Positions 8,636-17,852 of a stretch of 64,000 nt of DNA are shown one piece after another. The stretch's first letter is position 1. The number at the start of each line of letters is the position of its first letter. The notes beneath the pieces are model-generated. The model was not told where the DNA came from. It saw only the letters and a list, made by a program, of their open reading frames with translations, and ran no database searches. Source of the stretch: G965276765 sp965276765 (GTDB taxonomy: Bacteria > Actinomycetota > Acidimicrobiia > Acidimicrobiales > Palsa-688); the NCBI GenBank assembly GCA_965276765.1, contig OZ255627.1:2046001-2110000 (forward strand), read 5' to 3'. The translations under genes were made by a program, and so were the position numbers.

Positions 8636-9199
8636 GTGCAGGTCGACATCGAACCCGGCTCTGCCTCCGACGGGCGCCACAATGCTCAAGGATTCGACGG
8701 TGAGCCGGTCGCCGAAGAGGTCCCGCAGAGGGACCCCAGGCTCCACGTCGAGTGGTTCTCGCGACACGGGTTCTTCTTGCACGCCGTCGTGCTCTTCGTG
8801 GTCTCGGGGTGTGTGATCGCGGCGTGGTGGCAAACGTCGCGTGCCCTCGGGGGTAACTCGCTGAGCTGGGCGTACGCCTTCGAGTGGCCGTGCTTCGCCG
8901 TCTACGCCGTGGTCCTGTGGTGGAAGCTCCTCCACGACGAGCCCACCGAGGCGGACGACGAGGCCTACGACCTCGACGAGCCGTACGCCCTGGAGGAGCC
9001 CGACGGCTTCGAGGAGCTGTACGCCAGCGGGCCTGCCCTCGAGGAGCGGTATGCCGGCGAGGAGCAGGATGCCCTCGAGGAGTCCTACGGGCGCGACGAG
9101 CCATCCTGGCTCGGTGAGCGGGCCGGGTCGGCCGACCTGGCCAAGGCGAGGAGCGTAGAAGTCGAGCGAGCCGCCCGCCAGGGTGGCTGGCACCCGTAG
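8636..9199 (+). CDS. two-helix membrane protein with acidic degenerate repeats
   Basis: 187 residues from a GTG at 8636 preceded by GGAGGGG; an upstream ATG in frame (8552) would add an acidic, less conserved-looking extension. Two membrane helices (about 47-67 and 82-102) are followed by a cytoplasmic tail rich in Glu and Asp. In that tail a loose motif of about 10-12 residues repeats (YALEEPDGFEELY, ALEERYAGEEQ, ALEESYGRDE). Membrane proteins of this outline are common in actinobacteria with no assigned role. The acidic repeats may bind cations or a partner protein; this is speculation. Confidence 0.6.
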   Translation: MQVDIEPGSASDGRHNAQGFDGEPVAEEVPQRDPRLHVEWFSRHGFFLHAVVLFVVSGCVIAAWWQTSRALGGNSLSWAYAFEWPCFAVYAVVLWWKLLHDEPTEADDEAYDLDEPYALEEPDGFEELYASGPALEERYAGEEQDALEESYGRDEPSWLGERAGSADLAKARSVEVERAARQGGWHP

Positions 9200-9274
9200 G
9201 GGCTGCTCCACCCGCAGGGGCTGCCTCCCGCCGAGCTGCCTCCCGCCGAGCCCTTCCTTTCCCTTCCCTTCGGC

Positions 9275-10309
9275 TCAGACGGGAGCGACGTCGGATCGGA
9301 CGCCCGGAGCGGAAGTCGATCCTCTGCGGACGAGCAACGGGGGAGGATCGGTGATCACGAGGTCGTGAGGGCTGACACCTGAGAGTCGACTCACGAGCAG
9401 CCTCACTCCCTCCCTGCCCATCTCGTAGAGGGGCATGCGCACGGTCGTCAGCCCGGGAGCGACGAACTCGGCGACCCAGGTGTCGTGGATCGCAACGACC
9501 GAGAGCTCCTCGGGCACGGCCACGCCGCAGGCCCTCGCCTCGCCCAGCGCGCCGATGGCGGCGTTGACGTTGGCGACGACGATGGCCGTCGGGCGGTGGC
9601 CGGGGGCGGTGAGCAGCTGGTTGGCGCCTCTCCTGCCGTCGGTGGGGAAGTAGCCGCTCCTCACCGTCCACGCCGACCGGCGCCTCACGCCGGCGTCGGC
9701 CATGGCCCGCGCGAACCCCTGCTCGCGACGCCGTCCGGCCTGGCTCGCCGCCGGCCCGCCGATGAAGGCGATATCGGTGTGACCGAGCCCGAGAAGATGC
9801 TCGGTCGCCAATCGGGCGCCGGCCACGTCGTCGACGACAACCGAGCCCCGTCTGGCCCCGCGAGAGTGCAGCAGCACGACGGGCAGCCGGTTGGCGATCG
9901 AGCCCTCGAACTCGAGCACATCCTGGTCGTCGCGCACCTGAAGCAAGAAGCCGTCGACCCGGCCCTGGTCGACAAGCCTCCTCAGCACGTCGCCGCCCGG
10001 TTGGAGCCGATCGGACGGCGCGAGGAGCACCTGCAGGTGGGCGTCCTCGGCCTCGTCCTCGACGCCGCGGAGGACTTCGGAGAATATGGCGTTCGTGAGG
10101 TCGGGAATGACCACGGCGATGGTCTCAGCATGGGAGAGGCGCAGGCTGCGCGCCGCGTGGTTGGGCGTGTAGGCGAGCCGGGCGGCCGCCTCTCTCACCC
10201 GGTGGCGCGTGTCCTCGCGGGCGCGGAGGGCTGGGTCGTCATTGAGGACGCGCGAGACCACCGAAACCGATACGCCCGCGGCCCGAGCGACATCCGCCAA
10301 GGTGGCCAC
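9275..10309 (-). CDS. LacI-family transcriptional regulator
   Basis: 344 residues. The N-terminal DNA-binding domain reads ATLADVARAAGVSVSVVSRV and has the LacI hinge; the rest is a periplasmic-binding-protein-like effector domain (IPDLTNAIFSEVL, FIGGPAASQAGRRREQGF). The GTG at 10309 gives the typical LacI start directly before the helix-turn-helix; frames reaching further upstream lack start codons in a family-like position. It diverges from the BASS-type transporter gene, with starts 16 to 103 bases apart, so it probably controls that gene and itself from the shared intergenic region. Ligand unknown. Confidence 0.92.
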   Translation of the reverse strand: MATLADVARAAGVSVSVVSRVLNDDPALRAREDTRHRVREAAARLAYTPNHAARSLRLSHAETIAVVIPDLTNAIFSEVLRGVEDEAEDAHLQVLLAPSDRLQPGGDVLRRLVDQGRVDGFLLQVRDDQDVLEFEGSIANRLPVVLLHSRGARRGSVVVDDVAGARLATEHLLGLGHTDIAFIGGPAASQAGRRREQGFARAMADAGVRRRSAWTVRSGYFPTDGRRGANQLLTAPGHRPTAIVVANVNAAIGALGEARACGVAVPEELSVVAIHDTWVAEFVAPGLTTVRMPLYEMGREGVRLLVSRLSGVSPHDLVITDPPPLLVRRGSTSAPGVRSDVAPV

Positions 10310-10412
10310 GGCGGCATGGTAGTGGGTGAGTACGGTGACCCGGAATGGCGCCAGCGGTAGCGGCCATCGGACGAGTCGAGCGGAGGCGAAGGCCTTGGGC
10401 AAAGGGGTGGCC

Positions 10413-11300
10413 ATGGTCGAGGCGCTTCTCGAACGCGGCCTCCTGCTCCTCGTGGTCGTCGTTGCGGTCGCCGGCCTCGCCGCTCGGAGCCCGGGAGCGG
10501 CACTCGTCGCGCACGGGGGGATCAATGCGGTGCTCGCCGTGCTCGTCCTCTTCAGCGTGCTGTCGGTCCCCGGCCGGGCGCTCACTTCCCTGTCCCACCT
10601 CTGGCCTCGGCTGGTCCTGGTGCTCGCCGCGACCACGGTCGTGCTGCCCGTGGTCGCCCTCGGGGTCGGTTACCTGGTCGGCCCCGTTGGCCTCCGCCAC
10701 GGCGTGTTGGCCGTCGGGGTGGCCCCGGCCGAGGTGGCATCCATCGGAATCACCGGCATCGCCGAAGGGGATGTGGCCGCCGCCGCCGCCCTCCTGGTTG
10801 CTTCGGTCGTTATCGGCGTCGTTGTGGGCGGCCCCATCCTCTCGCTGCTCGCCGGTGTGACCGTCTCGTCGGGGCATGTCGTCGGCACGCTCGCCCTCGT
10901 GGTCGGCCTCCCTTTGGTCATCGGCCTCGTCGGGCGGAGGCTGGCGGAGACGTCACCCCTCCGGGGTCGGCTGGCGAACGTCGTGGCCATGGTCGCCGTG
11001 CTCGCGCTCGTCTATCTGGTGGCGAGCCAGGCCCACCTCAGCCTCGCCTACCTGAGCGCCGCCGGCGCCCTGCTCGTCCTCATTGCCGTCTCGGCCGGGC
11101 TCGGCCGCCTCTTCGGCCGGCTCTTTCCCGCCGACGCAGCCCGGGCCGTGCTCCTCCACGTGTCGATGCGGGACTTCGCGGTGGCAAGCGGGATCGCAGC
11201 TGCCGCCTTCGGTCCCCGCTCGACCGGGCCACTCGCCCTCTACGGTGTGCTCGTCATCACCTGGGGTGCCGTTGTGGCCCGGTGGCGGGCCGGTTCGTAG
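10413..11300 (+). CDS. bile acid:sodium symporter (BASS)-like membrane transporter
   Basis: About 295 residues with nine or ten hydrophobic helices in the arrangement of the BASS/SBF superfamily, including the motif GVLAVGVAPAEVASIGITGI and a conserved segment RDFAVASGIAAAAFG near the end. I use the ATG at 10413 behind AAAGGGG; a GTG at 10326 in the same frame is the alternative and would nearly abut the divergent LacI gene. Substrate is probably an organic anion, but family members carry bile acids, pantothenate, pyruvate and others, so it is left open. Confidence 0.7.
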   Translation: MVEALLERGLLLLVVVVAVAGLAARSPGAALVAHGGINAVLAVLVLFSVLSVPGRALTSLSHLWPRLVLVLAATTVVLPVVALGVGYLVGPVGLRHGVLAVGVAPAEVASIGITGIAEGDVAAAAALLVASVVIGVVVGGPILSLLAGVTVSSGHVVGTLALVVGLPLVIGLVGRRLAETSPLRGRLANVVAMVAVLALVYLVASQAHLSLAYLSAAGALLVLIAVSAGLGRLFGRLFPADAARAVLLHVSMRDFAVASGIAAAAFGPRSTGPLALYGVLVITWGAVVARWRAGS

Positions 11301-11308
11301 GGCGCCTT

Positions 11309-11995
11309 CTACGCCGGCCGGGAGTCCCCGGGTACGCCGTAGCCCGGGGCGCCGGCCGGATCGAGGCCGCGCTGGCGGTACGCCGCCTCCTCGGGCGCCC
11401 ACCGCTTCCAGAGGTCGGCCAGGGCGTCGATCGGATCCGCTTCGCTCCAGTCGATGCGTAGGTCGGTGACGGGCCAGGCCACGTCGTCGACGACGAGGAG
11501 CCCGGCCGAGTGGACGGGACCCTCTTCCCCTCCGGCGTGGCCTGCGGCCCGGAGGGCCGCCATCAGCCGGTCGGCCAACCCGACGGTGGCGTCGGTCCCA
11601 AATCCGGCGACGGCGGCGCCGAGGACGTCGGTCGAGGCCAGCATGTTCCCTGCGGCCACGACGTCGGCGCCGGCCGCGTCGCCGAAGCGCCCCAGGGCAT
11701 TGGCCCCGCTGTGCGCCGCGGGAGGGCCGGACACGCCGACGGCGGTGAGCTGGCGCCAGGCGATGTCGGCCTCGGCTCCGACGAGCCCGGCGACGGCGGC
11801 CGCAGCACTCGCCCCGCCGGCCATGGCGTCGAGCAGGCGGGGACCGAGGCGCGGGTCGGTGACGTTTTGCGAGCAGGCCGCGCCCACGCCGGCGCGTACG
11901 TGGGCGCAACGCGATGCCACGGCCGGACTCGACGATGCGATGGCGACCCCGAACCGGCCCGTCTGCGAGCAGCGGCCCGCGACAGAGAACGTCAT
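11309..11995 (-). CDS. DUF1028 family protein (Ntn-hydrolase-like)
   Basis: 228 residues starting MTFSVAGRCSQTGRFGVAIASS, the characteristic N-terminus of the DUF1028 family, followed by the usual ARAGVGAACSQN and LLDAMAGG motifs. Family members look like N-terminal nucleophile hydrolases and often sit beside amidohydrolases and RidA in catabolic clusters. Here it is the last gene of such a cluster, 7 bases after RidA. A hydrolytic step on an amide intermediate is a reasonable inference; activity is unproven. Confidence 0.82.
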   Translation of the reverse strand: MTFSVAGRCSQTGRFGVAIASSSPAVASRCAHVRAGVGAACSQNVTDPRLGPRLLDAMAGGASAAAAVAGLVGAEADIAWRQLTAVGVSGPPAAHSGANALGRFGDAAGADVVAAGNMLASTDVLGAAVAGFGTDATVGLADRLMAALRAAGHAGGEEGPVHSAGLLVVDDVAWPVTDLRIDWSEADPIDALADLWKRWAPEEAAYRQRGLDPAGAPGYGVPGDSRPA

Positions 11996-12002
11996 GGCGG
12001 CG

Positions 12003-12482
12003 TCACGACGTCTCGGCGTGCCGGGCGGCTGCGGCCACGCGACGCTCCTTGGCGGCCTCGACCCGCGCCGAGGGGATCACGGCCGTGACGTCGATCTCGA
12101 CCCACCACTCGGGGCGAGCCAGGGCGGTAACGACCAGGCCTGTCGACACGTAATGAATACCTTTCATCCACCGGCCCATACTGCCGTAGACGTCTTCCCG
12201 GAACCGGATATCCGTCAGGTACACGGTGACCTTGGTGATCTCATCGAGCGACGACCCGCACTCGTCGAGCAACAGGGCCACGTTGGCCATGGCCCGCTCC
12301 GCCTGGGCGGCGACGTCCCCGACGCCGACGCTTGCGCCCGTCTCGAGATCCTGGCCGACCTGACCGCGTACGAACACCGTCTGGCCCGGCTCGGCCACGA
12401 CCGCCTGGGCCAGATCGTTGGACAGGCGTTGCTCCGGATAGGTGTCGGAGGTGTTGAACTTCCTGATCCGCTCGTGGGTCAA
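12003..12482 (-). CDS. RidA/YjgF family enamine/imine deaminase-like protein
   Basis: 159 residues of the RidA (YjgF/YER057c/UK114) fold, with the family sections SLDEITKVTVYLTDI and PEWWVEIDVTAVIP. RidA proteins hydrolyse reactive enamines/imines; paralogues in catabolic operons act on specific pathway intermediates, as in the Rut pathway. The arginine that binds the carboxylate in canonical RidA lies in RPEWWVEID. The TTG start at 12482 follows the monooxygenase stop by 3 bases. N- and C-terminal extensions suggest a pathway-specific member. Confidence 0.85.
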   Translation of the reverse strand: MTHERIRKFNTSDTYPEQRLSNDLAQAVVAEPGQTVFVRGQVGQDLETGASVGVGDVAAQAERAMANVALLLDECGSSLDEITKVTVYLTDIRFREDVYGSMGRWMKGIHYVSTGLVVTALARPEWWVEIDVTAVIPSARVEAAKERRVAAAARHAETS

Positions 12483-12485
12483 GGT

Positions 12486-13958
12486 CTACCGGCGGCGGGC
12501 CGGTACGCGCCCGAGGACCTCGTCGGACAGGCCGGCGGCGTCTTTCACCATGTCCAAAGGGCCGTCCCAATCAAAGTTCCTGTACACGGCGGCCAGGTGG
12601 GCGAACGGCGGCGACTGGGCGAAGAGCTGGAAGGTGAGGCGGTGCCCGGCATAGTCGGAGTTGAGCAGGTCCCTGGCGTAGGCGAGGAGCTTGCGGCGGT
12701 CGTCGGCCACCCAGTGCTCGTTCACCGAGTAGTACTTGTCGAGCCACGGCTTGGTCGCCGGGTGCTCGAAGCTGGCCTTGTCCGGGGTGATGCAGATCTG
12801 CCCGCCGCACAGCTCGCGGGCCAGGTGCATCATCTCGTGGAGCTGGGAGCAGGCCAGCACCCGGCCGCTGTAGAGCAACGACTGGTTGGGCATGAGCAGA
12901 CCGGCCGGGCTCGGTTCGGCCATGGCGATCGATGCCGTCAGGTGGGCGTTGATGCCTTCCCGGTAGCACGCCAGGGTGGCGAGCTTCTCCTGCACGGCCT
13001 GTTGGGCCTCGAGGCCGGTCTGTTTCACGTTCCAGAGGGCGGCGCCGATCATCAAATCGGCCAGCCGAAGATTGCGCTGAACAAAGGCAAAGGCCGAATA
13101 TCGATGCAAGGTGTTGCGGATGAATGTGGCCGCCTTGGTATGCCGGTAGAACAGCACATTGTCCCACGGGATCTCGACATCATCGAATATCACCAGGGCA
13201 TCGACCTCGTCGAACCGGTTGGATATAGGGTAGTCGTCGATCGGCTTGGCGCCTGCGAACCCGGTGCGACAGATGAACTTGAGTCCCGATGACGCCATGT
13301 CGAGGATGAAGCCCACGGCATAGTCGGAAAGGGCGTCGTTGCCCCAGTTGGCGATGGTCGGCTTGGCGAACGCCTGGTTGGCGTAGGCCGCCGCCGTCTC
13401 GTACTTGGCACCCCGCACGACCAGGCCACGATCGGTTTCGCGCACGACGTGGAGGAGCATGTCGGGGTCCTGATCCTGGGGCGCCTTGGAGCGGTCACCC
13501 TTGGGGTCGGTGTTGGCCGACACGTGGAACGGGTCACCGAAGCAGGCGTGATCGATATGGCGCTTGACGTTGGCCGCGAACGTCGGGTCGATCTCGTTGA
13601 GGACGTCCTGGCCGTCGAGCAGCGACCACATCTCGCCGATGGTCTCGTCACCGACGCGGGTGACGACGCCACCGACATCGTCGAGGACGGCGTCGACGGC
13701 GGCGCGCTTGGCGTGCCAGTCCTCGGCCCGGCGGGGCGGCCTCTGGGTGACGGCATTGCGCTCACCGGTGTCGGGGTCGGTGTAGGTCATGACGGCGGCG
13801 TGGGCGTCGTCGTGGGCCATGTCGTAGATGCGAGCCCTGATGTCGACGATGGGCCGGAAGGCGGGATGGGTCGTGACGTCGCGGACCGCCTCGCCGTTGA
13901 TCCAGACCTCACGGCCATCGCGGATCGATTCCCTGTACTCGTCACCAGTGCGAATCAC
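12486..13958 (-). CDS. HpaB-type flavin-dependent monooxygenase
   Basis: 490 residues, the usual length of the 4-hydroxyphenylacetate 3-hydroxylase oxygenase family, which uses reduced FAD from a separate reductase to hydroxylate aromatic or related compounds. Recognisable parts are the N-terminal RTGDEYRESIRDGREVWING, the FAD/substrate region FHVSANTDPKGDRS, and FDDVEIPWDNVLFYR. The GTG at 13958 follows AGGAG. A flavin reductase gene lies upstream. The nearby NCS1 permease, RidA and DUF1028 make a nitrogen heterocycle or nucleobase-like substrate as likely as a phenol. The family also includes 4-hydroxybutyryl-CoA dehydratase, but cluster context favours a monooxygenase. Confidence 0.88.
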   Translation of the reverse strand: MIRTGDEYRESIRDGREVWINGEAVRDVTTHPAFRPIVDIRARIYDMAHDDAHAAVMTYTDPDTGERNAVTQRPPRRAEDWHAKRAAVDAVLDDVGGVVTRVGDETIGEMWSLLDGQDVLNEIDPTFAANVKRHIDHACFGDPFHVSANTDPKGDRSKAPQDQDPDMLLHVVRETDRGLVVRGAKYETAAAYANQAFAKPTIANWGNDALSDYAVGFILDMASSGLKFICRTGFAGAKPIDDYPISNRFDEVDALVIFDDVEIPWDNVLFYRHTKAATFIRNTLHRYSAFAFVQRNLRLADLMIGAALWNVKQTGLEAQQAVQEKLATLACYREGINAHLTASIAMAEPSPAGLLMPNQSLLYSGRVLACSQLHEMMHLARELCGGQICITPDKASFEHPATKPWLDKYYSVNEHWVADDRRKLLAYARDLLNSDYAGHRLTFQLFAQSPPFAHLAAVYRNFDWDGPLDMVKDAAGLSDEVLGRVPARRR

Positions 13959-14013
13959 GTGGCTGCTCCTGAAGGAATTGAGGGGAAAGGGGGCCCCGTG
14001 GCGGCGGCTCGGT

Positions 14014-14511
14014 TCACGCGACCAGAGGGGCGTGGCGGCCGTAGGTCCTACCGGCGTAGGCGAGAGGATCGTCAAGACCGCGCACGCACGAATCGACCAC
14101 GCCGAAGAGCACCCGGTGAGTGCCCGAGTCGGCCGTGCGCTCGAGCCGACAGTCGAAGGCGGACGCGGCGCCGGCGAGCACGGGCGCCCCGCCACCGAGA
14201 TCCTCCCACTCGCCGCAGGCGAAGTCGTAAGATGCGCCGCTCGTGGGGCGCCCGGCGAAGGTGTCGGCCACGTGGGCCTGGCCGGCGGCGAGCACGTTGA
14301 CAGCGAAGCGGCGGTTGGTCTCGACGGCGACGAGGAGCGGGCTGCGGCGGTTGACGCAGACGAGCAGCGTGGGGGGTTGGGCCGAAACCGAGCACATGGC
14401 GCTCACCGTCTGGCCGAAGCGCCCGGCCGGCCCTTCGGTGGTCACGACCGTCACGCCGGTGACGGCACCAGCCATCGACTGCAGATAGTCACCCAACGCC
14501 ACGTCGGCCAT
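14014..14511 (-). CDS. flavin reductase (HpaC-like) partner of the monooxygenase
   Basis: About 165 residues of the flavin reductase-like FMN-binding split-barrel fold: GAVTGVTVVTTEG, TVSAMCSVSAQPPTLLVCV and RFAVNVLAAGQ are the family blocks. It should supply FADH2 or FMNH2 to the HpaB-type oxygenase encoded 55 bases downstream. I chose the ATG at 14511; an in-frame ATG at 14613 would add 34 residues that look less coding-like. Function as the reductase component is well supported by family plus neighbour. Confidence 0.83.
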   Translation of the reverse strand: MADVALGDYLQSMAGAVTGVTVVTTEGPAGRFGQTVSAMCSVSAQPPTLLVCVNRRSPLLVAVETNRRFAVNVLAAGQAHVADTFAGRPTSGASYDFACGEWEDLGGGAPVLAGAASAFDCRLERTADSGTHRVLFGVVDSCVRGLDDPLAYAGRTYGRHAPLVA

Positions 14512-14630
14512 GGCTCGATTATCGAGCCCGGCGGCGTCCTTGTAAAACGGTGGTTTGTGCCCTTGTGCATCGCCTGAGCCGATGTTCCTCGACCGTGGGC
14601 GCTGGCCGGTCACGATGGCGCCGCGGCCGG

Positions 14631-16046
14631 TCAGGCCGGAACGCCGTCGGCGTCGGTCACGGGCTCGGCGATCGTTCGCTCGGTACGTCTCCTTGTGGCG
14701 AGCAGGTAGACGGGCACGGTTACCGCCAGTCCGACGAGCCAGGAGATGTCGGTGTTGATCCTGCTAGCGACCGGGCCCACGTAGAGCCCCGGGGTGTCCA
14801 TGAACGGGATCTCGACGACGATCCCGAGCAGGTACACGGCGAGGGCGACGATGTCGACCCGACCGTAGATACCGCCATCGGAGCGGAAGAACGACGCCAC
14901 GTCGTAGTGCCCCTTGCGGACCACGTAGAAGTCGAGGAGGTTGATGGCCGTCCACGGGATCAGAAGGTAAAAGAGCAGCAGGACGAAGTTGTTGTAGTCG
15001 GCGAGGAAGTTGCCCTGGACGACGACGGCGATGATGACGGCGACAACCATGATGGCCGCAGAGATGGCCGCTCTGGTCCGTGCCCCCGGGCGCAGCGACG
15101 ATTTGAAGGTCTGGCCGAAGGTGATGGTGCAGAGCATCCCGCCGTACAGGTTGAGGGCGTTGGTGTTGGTGATCCCGATGAAGAAGATGATCATCAGCAA
15201 CCAGCCGACGCCGCCGGTCAGTCGATGCAGGGCACCCACCTGATCGGAAGCGGCAAGCAGACCCACGAGGGCGCCAAGGATCATGGGGATGATGCTGCCG
15301 ATGTTGCATCCCCAATACGACATCCAAAACGTCGAGGAGATCCTGCTGTCGGGCTTCATGTACCGGCTGTAGTCCGAAACGTAGGGCGCGTAGGCGATCT
15401 GCCAGAGGGCGCCGATCGAGACCATGCCGAGGAATCCGGCGAACGTGTAGCCGCCGCCGTTGAGCTGCTTGGTGCTGATCCCATGGATGGCGGGAACGGC
15501 GATGAAGGCGATGATGAGGGAAGCGACGGCGACCGGTACCAGGTAGCGGTTGATCTTGTGGATCAGGTCGTAGCCGACGGTCGTGATGACCAGGCTGATG
15601 GCGGCGCAGATTATGGCGCCGACGTCGACGCCGATGGACGAGTCGAGGGCGTGGAGCGACTGGCCGCCGAGCACCAGATTGGACGTGGCGAAGCCGACGT
15701 ACATCACGATGGCGATGGCGACGACGAGGGTGGCGCCGATGTAGCCGAACTGGCCGCGGCTCTGGATCATCTGCGGGACACCGAGGCGTGGGCCCTGCGC
15801 CGAGTGCAGGGCCATGAGAAAGGCGCCGAGCGAGTTGCCGACGACGATGGCGGCGATCGCCCACGGCAACGAGAGCCCGTAGACGGCGGTCGCCAGGGCA
15901 CCGGTCACGAAGGTCAGCGGCATGACGTTGGAGCTGAACCAGATCGTGAACAGGTCCCTTGGGGACCCGTGCCGATCGGCGAGCGGGATCGGGGTGATGG
16001 TGTAGCGCTCCACCACGGCGGGGACGGCGTCCTCGGTCGTTGCCAC
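14631..16046 (-). CDS. NCS1-family permease (nucleobase/allantoin/hydantoin type)
   Basis: 471 residues with twelve predicted helices of the nucleobase:cation symporter-1 family. Visible blocks are an N-terminal loop ITPIPLADRHG, helix 1 FTIWFSSNVMPLTFVTGALA, QMIQSRGQFGYIGA and YAPYVSDYSRYMK. The start is the GTG at 16046, which has an excellent GGAGGTG site 5 bases upstream. It probably imports the substrate of the surrounding catabolic genes, which points to a purine, pyrimidine, hydantoin or similar ring. Exact substrate cannot be read from the sequence. Confidence 0.88.
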   Translation of the reverse strand: MATTEDAVPAVVERYTITPIPLADRHGSPRDLFTIWFSSNVMPLTFVTGALATAVYGLSLPWAIAAIVVGNSLGAFLMALHSAQGPRLGVPQMIQSRGQFGYIGATLVVAIAIVMYVGFATSNLVLGGQSLHALDSSIGVDVGAIICAAISLVITTVGYDLIHKINRYLVPVAVASLIIAFIAVPAIHGISTKQLNGGGYTFAGFLGMVSIGALWQIAYAPYVSDYSRYMKPDSRISSTFWMSYWGCNIGSIIPMILGALVGLLAASDQVGALHRLTGGVGWLLMIIFFIGITNTNALNLYGGMLCTITFGQTFKSSLRPGARTRAAISAAIMVVAVIIAVVVQGNFLADYNNFVLLLFYLLIPWTAINLLDFYVVRKGHYDVASFFRSDGGIYGRVDIVALAVYLLGIVVEIPFMDTPGLYVGPVASRINTDISWLVGLAVTVPVYLLATRRRTERTIAEPVTDADGVPA

Positions 16047-16211
16047 GACTGCACCTCCGGCTCGGGCGCCCCACATCGCGCCGTGAGAAACGAACGTAGA
16101 AGGAATGGCGGGCGATGTAAATACGGATTGACGGTGAAGAGGATCGGAGGAGGCGATCCAAGGCGCCTGCGCCGTTCACACTGTTTCGGGGCCGTGAACT
16201 CCCCCGGCTCG

Positions 16212-17852
16212 TCAGGCCTTCCTGTGGACGTTGACGCCGCCCACCCACGTCTGGTCGACGCCCACCTCGGCGAGCTCGCCGTCGTCGATGGTCGGGAGGT
16301 CGCGGTCGAGGACAACGAGATCGGCCAGCTTGCCCGCCTCGATCGTCCCGGTGGCGGCGTCGATGCCATTGACCCAGGCGCTGCCACGTGTGTAGGCATC
16401 GAGGGAGACCTCACGGGCCAGGGCCTGCTCGGGCAGCCACGGCTCGGCGTCGATGTCGATCCGTCTTCGGTTGACGGCAACGTGGATGGCCGCCATCGGG
16501 TCGGGGCTGCTCACGTTCCAGTCGCTGCCGGCCGCCAGGTGGGCGCCGTGGGCGTGGAGGGCGCCGAAGGGAAAGCACCACCCCGTGCGCTCGGGGCCGA
16601 GCTTGGGGATCTTGAACTCGTCGATCTGCGGCTCGTGGGTCGCCCACAGCGACTGGATGTTGGCGGTGACGCCGAGCTCGGCGAACCGGCCGAGGTCGTC
16701 GGGATGCACCACGTCGACGTGGGCGATCTGGTGGCGGCCTGCGCTGCATCCGTTGGTTGCCCTGGCCGCAGCTACGGCGTCGAGGCCGAGACGCACGGCC
16801 CGGTCACCGCAGGCGTGGAAGTGGACGGAGAACCCGGCGGCATCGAGGCTGGTAACTCGCATATCCAGCTCCGGGCCCTCGAGGAAGGCGGCGCCAGAGT
16901 CGTCGGTCCCACAGTAGGGATGCAGCATGGCCGCCGTCTCCGTCTCGACCATGCCATCGAGCATGATCTTCACGACCGTCGGGGCAAAGCGGTCCCGCCC
17001 CGATGTAGCCCTGAGGTCGATGAGCTCTTCGACCTGCTCGGCGCCCCTCCGGCGGTCCCACCACAGCGCCCCGACGACACGAGCCGTGAGCAGTCCCTTC
17101 TCGGCGGCGTCGATGTAGGTAGGGAGGGGGCTGCGCCAGCCGAGGTAGTCGCCGATGATGGCGTCCTGCCAGGCCGTGACCCCAACCGAGTGCAGGAACC
17201 GTTGCGCCACAAGAAGGCCTTCCAGGCGTTCGGAGTCGCTCAGGACCGGGAGCAGCGGGGTGAAGAGGTCACAGGCCCCCTCGTGGAGGAGGCCGGTCGG
17301 GGCGCTGTCGGGGTCACGTTCGAAGCGGCCGTCGCCGGGATCAGGTGTGGCGGCGTCGAAACCGGCCCGCTGGAGGGCGGCCGAGTTGACCCAGGCGCCG
17401 TGGCCGTCGGCGTTGGCCAGGAAAACGGGCCGGTCGGCCACGACCCGGTCGAGCAGCTCACGGCGCGGCTTGCCCCCGGGAAAGGCATCCATCATCCACC
17501 CCGCACCCACGATCCACGCCTCCTCGGGGTGGGATGTGGCGTGGGCGGCGACCGCAGCCAGGTACTCATCGACACCGGTGCGGTCGTCGAGACTGCAGTG
17601 CAGCAGGTCGATGCCGGCAAAGGCCGGGTGCACGTGGGCGTCTTGGAACCCGGGGGAGATCGTCTTGCCGGCCAGGTCGACCACCTCGGTGGTCCTGGCC
17701 CGCCAGGAGCGCAGCTCTCGGGCCGTTCCGACGGCGACGATCCGTTCGCCTCGTACGGCCACGGCCTCGGCGCCTGGGACGGCCCGTCCCGCTGACATCA
17801 CCCGTCCACCCGTGAACAGCACGGTCGCCTCGTCGGCCGCCCCGGTCGTCAC
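16212..17852 (-). CDS. amidohydrolase family 3 (YtcJ-like) metal-dependent hydrolase
   Basis: 546 residues with the composite fold of amidohydrolases: an N-terminal beta-sandwich, then the metal motif DAHVHPAF (His73, His75), further metal-binding segments FHACGDRAVRL and HQIAHVDVVHP, and the late Asp in LAAGSDWNVSSPDPM. The GTG at 17852 overlaps the LysR stop as GTGA, fixing the start and implying co-transcription with the regulator. It hydrolyses a C-N bond (amide, cyclic amide or formamide), consistent with a heterocycle-degrading cluster. Substrate unknown. Confidence 0.86.
   Translation of the reverse strand: MTTGAADEATVLFTGGRVMSAGRAVPGAEAVAVRGERIVAVGTARELRSWRARTTEVVDLAGKTISPGFQDAHVHPAFAGIDLLHCSLDDRTGVDEYLAAVAAHATSHPEEAWIVGAGWMMDAFPGGKPRRELLDRVVADRPVFLANADGHGAWVNSAALQRAGFDAATPDPGDGRFERDPDSAPTGLLHEGACDLFTPLLPVLSDSERLEGLLVAQRFLHSVGVTAWQDAIIGDYLGWRSPLPTYIDAAEKGLLTARVVGALWWDRRRGAEQVEELIDLRATSGRDRFAPTVVKIMLDGMVETETAAMLHPYCGTDDSGAAFLEGPELDMRVTSLDAAGFSVHFHACGDRAVRLGLDAVAAARATNGCSAGRHQIAHVDVVHPDDLGRFAELGVTANIQSLWATHEPQIDEFKIPKLGPERTGWCFPFGALHAHGAHLAAGSDWNVSSPDPMAAIHVAVNRRRIDIDAEPWLPEQALAREVSLDAYTRGSAWVNGIDAATGTIEAGKLADLVVLDRDLPTIDDGELAEVGVDQTWVGGVNVHRKA

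Noticed and set aside
11454..13292. A 612-codon plus-strand open frame
   Set aside because: Antisense shadow of DUF1028, RidA and the HpaB-type monooxygenase, all of which have clear family motifs on the minus strand.
14550..17795. A 1081-codon plus-strand open frame
   Set aside because: It is opposite the NCS1 permease and amidohydrolase genes; its composition (repeated Asp/Gly/Val/Arg runs) is the usual antisense shadow of GC-rich genes.
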